Of a DNA stretch of 11,631 bases, positions 7,801-11,631 are shown piece after piece (position 1 is the first letter of the stretch; every line of letters begins with the position of its first letter). The stretch lies in contig QMUE01000020.1 of the NCBI GenBank assembly GCA_003663535.1, positions 1-11,631 of the forward strand, read 5' to 3'. A model generated the notes under the pieces. The model was not told the origin of the DNA and searched no databases. It saw only the letters and a list, made by a program, of their open reading frames with translations. The translations under genes and the position numbers were made by a program. The stretch comes from Thermococci archaeon (GTDB lineage Archaea; Methanobacteriota_B; Thermococci; Thermococcales; Thermococcaceae).

Positions 7801-8601
7801 AATGGGTTGGCTCACGCTCACTCAAAGGGAATCTGGCACCTCGACATGAAGCCCCTGAACGTTCTCCTCAAGAGTGACTTAACGCCGAAGATCACGGACT
7901 GGGGATTGGCAAAGATAAGCTCGAGGAGTTCACTATCAACACACAAGGGATATTCACCCCTCTATGCAGCTCCAGAGCAGCTTGATGAAGATTTATATGA
8001 AACTCCAGATCATAGAACGGACATATATCAGCTTGGCGTTATATTCTACGAGCTTTTGACTGGAAAATTGCCCTATAAAGGTTACTCGCCTGGAGCGGTG
8101 ATAGGCAAGATTTTGGCCGAGAATATTAAGGCCTTACCGCCCTCAAAGATTAATCCTGCTCTTGCAAAGTACGATGGTATTTTCGAGAAGCTCTTGGCTA
8201 AGAGGAAAGAAGACAGGTATCAGAGCGTTGGAGAGTTTTTGTCAGCGCTGGATTCTCTTGAAGAGTTACACAAAGAGCTTGAGGAGTTAAAGAAGACGAA
8301 AGAAACTCTCAAGAGGAGTCGTTCTAAAGAGGAGATACAGAGACTTAAAAGAGAGACTGTTGGAAAAACTACCAAGATTGCCATTTTGAGTGCAAAGCTT
8401 AACGATAAGGCTGAGCTGTTAAACGCTTTGGAGGATCTAAAGGTTTACACGAGAGAAAACCTTGACGATTTGCTGAATGCAATAACTCAAATAGAGGTAT
8501 TAATGAAAGAGGGCATTCCCGTTAGTGATAACCTAATTGAGAAACTCAAAGTCCTGCTTCACAGAATCGAGATGGAGGTGCAGTATAGGGGAGATGTATA
8601 A
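4816..8601 (+). CDS. Membrane receptor: beta-propeller, PEGA x2, TM, macro domain, Ser/Thr kinase
   Basis: The protein is 1261 residues from ATG 4816. This start has GGGGGTGA (4803-4810) 5 nt upstream and gives a signal peptide ending near TSA. An ATG at 4780 adds 12 residues without such support. In order: beta-propeller repeats to ~405 built on D-x-x-G-N-I-K-W-Q-K; a C-x-x-C...C segment (406, 409, 435); PEGA 1 (462-527) and PEGA 2 (529-595); a Ser/Thr/Pro stalk (596-636); one membrane helix (~639-656) followed by KRKRR (inside); a macro domain (~670-851) with GGV 699-701 and FPPIRAGASG 795-804; and a protein kinase (~890-1147). Kinase landmarks are glycine loop IGEGGFAKV (893-901), Lys916, Glu931, H-L-D-M-K-P-L-N (1008-1015), D-W-G (1028-1030) and APE (1052-1054). 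A helical tail follows to 1261. It probably senses an outer ligand or envelope state and phosphorylates cytoplasmic partners. The macro domain may bind ADP-ribose-type ligands. Substrates are unknown. Confidence 0.92.
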   Translation: MKIQKVGNALILIVLLTMVFTPPKTSASSSSFYWVKEYGDGGSEVVTSILATPDGGFIVVGHTDSWGAGNQDILVFRIDKNGNIKWQKTFGGSGYDWASDAVVTSEGDIIIAGHTNSFGANGYSDVWVLKLDGNGNVKWQKTYGGSNNDWAESVAIAENGDVIVAGETYSFGADGLGVWILRLDENGNIKWQKVYENEKIHHISAVKVTPDGDIVVVGGIRNSDTKMDLLIIKLDEYGNIKWVKTYGGFNEDSFIEADLIVLPSGDLIVASGSASFGIGYEVDYEDGRTIALDLWVLKIDKDGNIEWQKAYGTIGEPSGIILDQFTNNVAIIQGLRNVIIIDTDGNIVRQQKYIPMGIPIFESITILENDIIIGGSMSAYSQSDQAWGDDNALILKLPFTLNLPDCSFCTDVDLNIENTNAIVRNADLQVIGTNCFVLSPNNVVITTPNLEVKTLYQNWGTLRVSSIPSQASIYINGEYRGETPLTLEVEAGTYAIRISKADYHDYITTVTVESREIKTINAELTPAFGYLTIESSPSGAEVYVDGSYKGTTPITLELSPGGHKVKIKKEGYEDYTKTVTIEAGKSVSVSARLVAIPISQETSPERQQPSPTTSESTHTTTVQTGYQEPTGSGRLNRTMVYLVLIALALLISLSVIKRKRREVSIKFGKLTFSIVEGNIIHFPAEGIVNSVDKYLSYKGGVSRHVAKAAVGDVNKYREISRATMKKQIGRDWIRHGEVVVTPPFRLKRNGVKYVINTFGPDCKARWNKELEETLKLSIIAALRKADELGVERVAFPPIRAGASGCPFKHVVKTFLESVEEFSKEAKNIKEIFLVLLTKKDYDTALEILREWKRKEKRKESALGKHKSSKEEIVFQNKGFPFELSDNYAPLEFIGEGGFAKVFKVKRKSDGKIVALKIPRIDEKTSSLFLKEIAAWYHLDHPNIVRLYKADILPVPYLEMEYVEGVSLNGKPVRDLDKYPKPVDEKTALKLVKAIANGLAHAHSKGIWHLDMKPLNVLLKSDLTPKITDWGLAKISSRSSLSTHKGYSPLYAAPEQLDEDLYETPDHRTDIYQLGVIFYELLTGKLPYKGYSPGAVIGKILAENIKALPPSKINPALAKYDGIFEKLLAKRKEDRYQSVGEFLSALDSLEELHKELEELKKTKETLKRSRSKEEIQRLKRETVGKTTKIAILSAKLNDKAELLNALEDLKVYTRENLDDLLNAITQIEVLMKEGIPVSDNLIEKLKVLLHRIEMEVQYRGDV
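4900..6000 (+). repeat. Beta-propeller blade repeats in the receptor ectodomain
   Basis: The codons for D-x-x-G-N-[IV]-K-W-Q-K recur near 5056, 5215, 5371, 5524, 5719 and 5845. The first three intervals are 153-159 nt, followed by longer and shorter units. Six clear units plus a final degenerate one would suit a seven-bladed propeller. The first three are similar at DNA level, suggesting fairly recent duplication within the gene. Confidence 0.75.
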
Positions 8602-8614
8602 CAAAACTAACAAA

Positions 8615-8645
8615 TCCTTTAAAAAGTTTAGTTATATTTATTATA
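8615..8645 (+). promoter_or_regulatory. Promoter of the toxin-antitoxin-like / Vps4-like operon
   Basis: The 55-nt gap after the kinase stop is very AT-rich. TTTAAAAAG at 8618-8626 is a good archaeal TATA box with a purine-rich BRE-like stretch just before it. Transcription would start about 25 nt downstream, near 8645-8650, giving a very short leader before the ATG at 8657. A second AT-rich run (TTATATTTAT, 8632-8641) is too close to the start to be the TATA box. Confidence 0.6.
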
Positions 8646-8656
8646 TGGTGATTGAA

Positions 8657-9241
8657 ATGCGCCCACCAACAAGAAGAGAAAGGGTATACCTATCACTTTG
8701 GGAACTCGGAAAAGCAAGAATAGTCCAGCTCGCAAAGATTACAGAACTCAAGTATCCATATGTCCACCGAGAAGTTAGAAGGCTTGAAAAAGAAGGAGTT
8801 GTTATAAACAACGCTGGAACCGTTGAGATCGTCGACAGGAAGGCTTTTGTTATGCTCTGGAGCGAAGATAAGAGAGCTATATTTGAAAGAGTAAGGCCTG
8901 TGAGAGTTAAAATGATGCCATCAACCGGTGTTTTACTTTCTGGCTCTGCTGCATTGTGGGTTATCGGAAAGGTGCTGAGTCCTTCGGGAGGCATAGTGTA
9001 TCTTGAAAAGCCAGATAATATTTCAAAGCTACGGTCAAGAAGAGGCTACACGTTTTCCGTATATACTTACGATGACTTTGCCTTCCGTTTTGCGAAGGAG
9101 TTAAGGGGGTTTAGAATACCACCATGGGGTATGGTGTTGGCAGATTTACTGGCTCAGGGAATGTATACAAGGCTTTTTGAGGAGGTTTTCAAGGAGGTTG
9201 TGGGGAATGGAGGAGGTCAAAACCCTGAGAACCCCGGATAA
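8657..9241 (+). CDS. Winged-helix AbiEi-like antitoxin/regulator
   Basis: The protein is 194 residues from ATG 8657, chosen because GGTGA at 8647-8651 lies 5 nt upstream and the promoter reaches to about 8626. A longer frame from 8537 would start inside the kinase gene. Residues ~1-60 are a winged helix with a recognition-helix-like YPYVHREVRRLEKEG and a short wing. Residues ~85-183 form an alpha/beta domain with IPPWGMVLADLLAQGM, comparable to the SPLQTYLDLLAQG-type segment near the C-terminus of AbiEi antitoxins. Its end overlaps the nucleotidyltransferase start by 35 nt, the normal antitoxin-then-toxin order of type IV (AbiE) systems. It probably represses its own promoter. The C-terminal tail is Gly/Asn/Pro-rich because it shares sequence with the next gene. 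The AbiEi call is moderate; plain transcriptional regulator is the alternative. Confidence 0.8.
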   Translation: MRPPTRRERVYLSLWELGKARIVQLAKITELKYPYVHREVRRLEKEGVVINNAGTVEIVDRKAFVMLWSEDKRAIFERVRPVRVKMMPSTGVLLSGSAALWVIGKVLSPSGGIVYLEKPDNISKLRSRRGYTFSVYTYDDFAFRFAKELRGFRIPPWGMVLADLLAQGMYTRLFEEVFKEVVGNGGGQNPENPG

Positions 9242-9980
9242 CCCAATCATCAGAGCTTCAATAGAAGACATGCTTAGAATAGCCAAAGATTTAGACGTAA
9301 TACTTGCTGGAGGATGGGCAGTTTATCATTGGTTGAAGAAGTGGAGTCTAAACGGCGTCCCCTCAGTTGACGTGGATTTCCTTGTTAGACGGGACTCTTT
9401 TAAGGAAGTATATTTAAGGCTGAGGGAATTGGGTTATCAAAGTTCAGGCTTCAGATACTTTAAAGTGGTTAAAGATGAAGAGCTTCCATTCCTCGAGGAA
9501 AGAATAAATGTTGATTTGCTCTTTGACAGAAAACCAAGCAGGTTGAGCTTCGAGAGTCCCTATGTGAAAACAGTGTTCAAAGAAAAATACTATTCCATTG
9601 AAAGGTTTGAGTTTGAAGGACTCTCTGGAAAAGTCAGGGTTGTTCTTCCCGAGGCTCTTATCGTACTGAAACTCGATATATATTCCAACCCGACATATTC
9701 TGACGAGAAAAGGGAAAAACACTGGAAGGACATGGTTGACATATATTCTCTCTTTATGAGTGCTCCCACCTTGAGGATCAAAGTTTTTGAAAATCTCTAC
9801 AAGGTTAAGCCATTCTCATTTGAGCATCTTGAAATGTTCTTTTCAAAGGAAAGCAGAGAGCTTATGGATGTTATCTCTATTATTATGGAGTATGTCGGCA
9901 TTCCATTCGATAGAGAGGGTTTGTTCATGAAGATTGATGAAATTAAGAAAGCTCTGGATCTTGAACTATCTGGGGGTTGA
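9207..9980 (+). CDS. AbiEii-like nucleotidyltransferase (putative type IV toxin)
   Basis: The protein is 257 residues from ATG 9207, with GGAGGT at 9193-9198 upstream. A TTG at 9177 is in frame but has no such site. It has the polymerase-beta-type nucleotidyltransferase signature: GGW at 35-37, D-V-D at 55-57, and a third acidic position at Asp103 in INVDLLF. After these comes the AbiEii/MenA-type helix with EALIVLKLD and W-K-D-M-V-D-I-Y (173-180). The residual C-terminus (~190-257) is helical. Family members transfer nucleotides to RNA (some to tRNA) or to proteins. The target here is unknown. All visible catalytic residues are present, so it is likely active. The start lies inside the preceding gene and its stop overlaps or abuts the Vps4-like gene, so three proteins are made from one transcript. 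A housekeeping nucleotidyltransferase is less likely given the winged-helix partner. Confidence 0.85.
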   Translation: MEEVKTLRTPDNPIIRASIEDMLRIAKDLDVILAGGWAVYHWLKKWSLNGVPSVDVDFLVRRDSFKEVYLRLRELGYQSSGFRYFKVVKDEELPFLEERINVDLLFDRKPSRLSFESPYVKTVFKEKYYSIERFEFEGLSGKVRVVLPEALIVLKLDIYSNPTYSDEKREKHWKDMVDIYSLFMSAPTLRIKVFENLYKVKPFSFEHLEMFFSKESRELMDVISIIMEYVGIPFDREGLFMKIDEIKKALDLELSGG

Positions 9981-9985
9981 TCGAA

Positions 9986-11170
9986 GTGCCCGTTGATTTA
10001 TCCGGTCCGCTGTTAAATGAATTTGAGAAAACGAAGAAAGAGTTTGATAGAGCTGTCGCTAAAGGTGATATGGAAACCGCAAGGAAGAAGGCCCTAAAGT
10101 GTGCCACCCTCCTGAAGCAACTGGCAAAGCATGTGCCCTACAACAGTAATTTCTACTTAAAAAAAGCAAAGAAATGGGAGCAAACAGCTGAAAGGATAAA
10201 AAGAGGTGAGTTTGGCAAAAAAGCCGTTATGAGTGCCGAGGGCAAACAAACAAAAGCCGAAGAGGAGATGGGAGAAAACCAGTTCAGGCAATACGTGAAA
10301 GGCCTCATAGCAAGATCTAACGTGACATGGAAAGACATAGGGGGCCTTAATGATGTAAAGGTTCTGCTAATGGAAACCGTCGTCATTGCCGCTCTTCAAA
10401 AGCCCGAGTCAATCCAGCCGTGGAAGGGCATCCTACTCTTCGGCCCGCCGGGAACGGGTAAGACTCTGCTCGCCTCGGCCGCTGCCGGAAGTTTAAACGC
10501 AACCTTCTTCAATGTGAAGACCTCAAACATACTAAGTAAATACTTCGGTGAGTCAAGCAAGATCATAACGGCTCTTTATGATGTGGCAAGGGAAAACGCC
10601 CCAAGCATAGTGTTTATCGATGAGATCGATGCCCTAACCACAAGACGTTCTGATGATGCGAGCGAAGCATCGAGGAGGATGCTCTCGACCCTTCTCACCG
10701 AGCTCGACGGTTTCCAGGACAAGAAGAGCGACCTCCTTGTTCTGACTTTAGCGGCAACGAACACTCCATGGGATCTGGATGAGGCTGTTCTCTCGCGCTT
10801 CCCGAGGAGGATTTATGTCCCGTTACCGGACAAAAAGGCCACGAAGGAGATAATCAAAATCAACACACGTGGATTAGATATAAGCAAGCTTGACCTCGAT
10901 GCTATAGCAGAAGAGAGCATCAGGAAGTATTACTCGGGTAGGGATATTAAGAACCTCTGTCAGGAGGCCATATGGAATATGATACGGGAGGAGAACAAAG
11001 ATTTGCACAAGCTCGCGGAGCTCCCCTTCGAGGACCTGAGGAAGCGTTCACTTAAGACAAGACCGCTTGAGATGAGGGACTTCGAGGAGGCTTTCAAGAA
11101 GATCAAGAGCCCGCTGACAAAGAAGGACATCGAGCGGTACGAAAAGTGGGCGGAGGAGTTTGGGGGGTGA
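9986..11170 (+). CDS. Vps4/CdvC-like AAA+ ATPase with N-terminal MIT-like domain
   Basis: GTG 9986 is preferred because the GGGGG of 9972-9976 lies 9 nt upstream. It directly abuts the alternative TTG 9977, which overlaps the previous stop as TTGA. This gives 394 residues. Residues ~5-74 form a three-helix MIT-like domain, ~75-112 a charged linker, then one AAA+ module. Motifs are Walker A GPPGTGKT (153-160), pore loop KYFGES, Walker B IVFIDEID (208-215), SEASRR (226-231), AATNTPW, the arginine-finger segment SRFPRRIYVPLPD (from 270), and GRD (318-320). It ends in PLTKKDIERYEKWAEEFG, matching the C-terminal helix characteristic of Vps4. Together these point to the Vps4/katanin clade, not proteasomal or Cdc48 ATPases. 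The beta domain looks short. Family role: hexamer that unfolds ESCRT-III subunits through the pore. ESCRT-III-like proteins lie upstream in the window. Co-transcription with the toxin-antitoxin-like pair is unusual. Confidence 0.92.
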   Translation: MPVDLSGPLLNEFEKTKKEFDRAVAKGDMETARKKALKCATLLKQLAKHVPYNSNFYLKKAKKWEQTAERIKRGEFGKKAVMSAEGKQTKAEEEMGENQFRQYVKGLIARSNVTWKDIGGLNDVKVLLMETVVIAALQKPESIQPWKGILLFGPPGTGKTLLASAAAGSLNATFFNVKTSNILSKYFGESSKIITALYDVARENAPSIVFIDEIDALTTRRSDDASEASRRMLSTLLTELDGFQDKKSDLLVLTLAATNTPWDLDEAVLSRFPRRIYVPLPDKKATKEIIKINTRGLDISKLDLDAIAEESIRKYYSGRDIKNLCQEAIWNMIREENKDLHKLAELPFEDLRKRSLKTRPLEMRDFEEAFKKIKSPLTKKDIERYEKWAEEFGG

Positions 11171-11190
11171 TCAAGATTACACCAAAAGGG
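11167..11190 (+). repeat. 24-nt imperfect repeat, copy 2
   Basis: Partner of 4675-4698 with 20 of 24 identical. Read from GTG 11167, which overlaps the Vps4-like stop as GTGA and has GGAGGAG 8 nt upstream, it encodes VIKITPKG in frame with the next gene. It may therefore be a real N-terminal extension of that gene rather than a regulatory site. Confidence 0.45.
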
Positions 11191-11199
11191 TTTTTTCTA
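11188..11199 (+). terminator. Possible T-run terminator after the Vps4-like gene
   Basis: GGG followed by TTTTTTCT (11191-11198) lies 20 nt after the Vps4-like stop, in the 65-nt gap. Archaeal intrinsic termination uses such T-runs. If the next gene starts at GTG 11167, this stretch is coding instead, so the call is weak. Confidence 0.3.
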
Positions 11200-11235
11200 A
11201 CTAAAGATAAATTGGAAAGTTCTATAGTGAGAGGC

Positions 11236-11631
11236 ATGAGAAAAAGCTGTGTTTTTGTTATAGGCCTATTATTAGTTCTGGCGTTGGCTGCACTACCACC
11301 AACAAAAGCCCAAGACATAGGAATATCATACCGGGTAGCTTGGCAAATAGACATTCCCTTCATAGACATGATTGATATTACGTCAGATGGTTCTCGAGTA
11401 GTAGCGGGCTCTTATAGTACCCTCTACTATCTTGATGAGACTGGAAACATCTTGTGGACTAAGCAAGATTACGAGCTCGATGGTTACATTATGGGAATTG
11501 CAGTAACCCCTGATGGAGGTCACATTCCCTATGCAGCAAGATCCCCAGTTGCTAGTGGATCTTATGGAGTGGTTGGATCTCTAGATGAATACGGTAATGA
11601 GGAGTGGAAATATGAAATTTGGGACATATCA
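11236..11631 (+). CDS. Second secreted or membrane beta-propeller protein (3' end outside window)
   Basis: From ATG 11236 the frame stays open to the last base (132 codons). A signal peptide comes first: MRKS, a hydrophobic core VFVIGLLLVLALAAL, and a cut site near TKA-QD. Propeller-type repeats follow with L-D-E-x-G-N-x-x-W seen twice (YYLDETGNILW and SLDEYGNEEW), plus AVTPDGG as in the receptor kinase. A longer version from GTG 11167 is also open, has a better ribosome binding site and adds 23 residues, making the hydrophobic segment a possible signal anchor. I favour 11236 on the signal peptide. The same ectodomain type as the receptor at 4816-8601 suggests it may also continue into PEGA, membrane and cytoplasmic domains. 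That cannot be seen here. Confidence 0.8.
   Translation, partial: MRKSCVFVIGLLLVLALAALPPTKAQDIGISYRVAWQIDIPFIDMIDITSDGSRVVAGSYSTLYYLDETGNILWTKQDYELDGYIMGIAVTPDGGHIPYAARSPVASGSYGVVGSLDEYGNEEWKYEIWDIS

Noticed and set aside
8537..8656. Upstream extension of the winged-helix gene from 8537
   Set aside because: It overlaps the kinase tail and the promoter. GGTGA before ATG 8657 fixes a better start.

Overview
The window most resembles a hyperthermophilic euryarchaeon of the Thermococcales (Thermococcus, Pyrococcus or Palaeococcus). This is judged from the proteins and signals, not from a search. Proteins are rich in Lys, Glu and Ile, and AGA/AGG arginine codons dominate. Ribosome binding sites are of the GGTGA/GGAGG type, genes are packed with 4-nt overlaps, and several protein families are typical of that order. 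All genes are on the + strand, and no rRNA, tRNA, CRISPR array or transposase was seen.

Left block (2-2886): a coiled-coil protein that runs in from beyond the left edge overlaps by ATGA the first of two tandem paralogous helical proteins of about 200 residues. Both paralogues have the layout of ESCRT-III/Snf7 proteins: a short N-terminal lead, a basic first half, an acidic second half, and a Leu/Glu-rich C-terminus.

Middle block (2953-8601): a secreted beta-propeller gene is cut off after roughly one blade. It runs into a mobile-type archaeal ATPase with a nuclease-like C-terminus. Next comes a 1261-residue predicted membrane receptor with signal peptide, outer beta-propeller, two PEGA domains, Ser/Thr stalk, one membrane helix, macro domain, Ser/Thr protein kinase and helical tail.

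Right block (8657-11631): a clear promoter precedes a tightly coupled run of a winged-helix AbiEi-like protein, an AbiEii-like nucleotidyltransferase (type IV toxin-antitoxin layout), and a Vps4/CdvC-type AAA+ ATPase with an N-terminal MIT-like domain. A second signal-peptide beta-propeller protein starts after it and leaves the window.

Taken together, the window holds ESCRT-III-like subunits, the ATPase that would remodel them, and one or two surface sensors, one with a cytoplasmic ADP-ribose-type domain and kinase. I infer a possible envelope-sensing or membrane-remodelling (vesicle, repair or defence) locus in a lineage generally regarded as dividing with FtsZ rather than ESCRT. The family calls rest on motifs read by eye, and the functional link between the blocks is a hypothesis.
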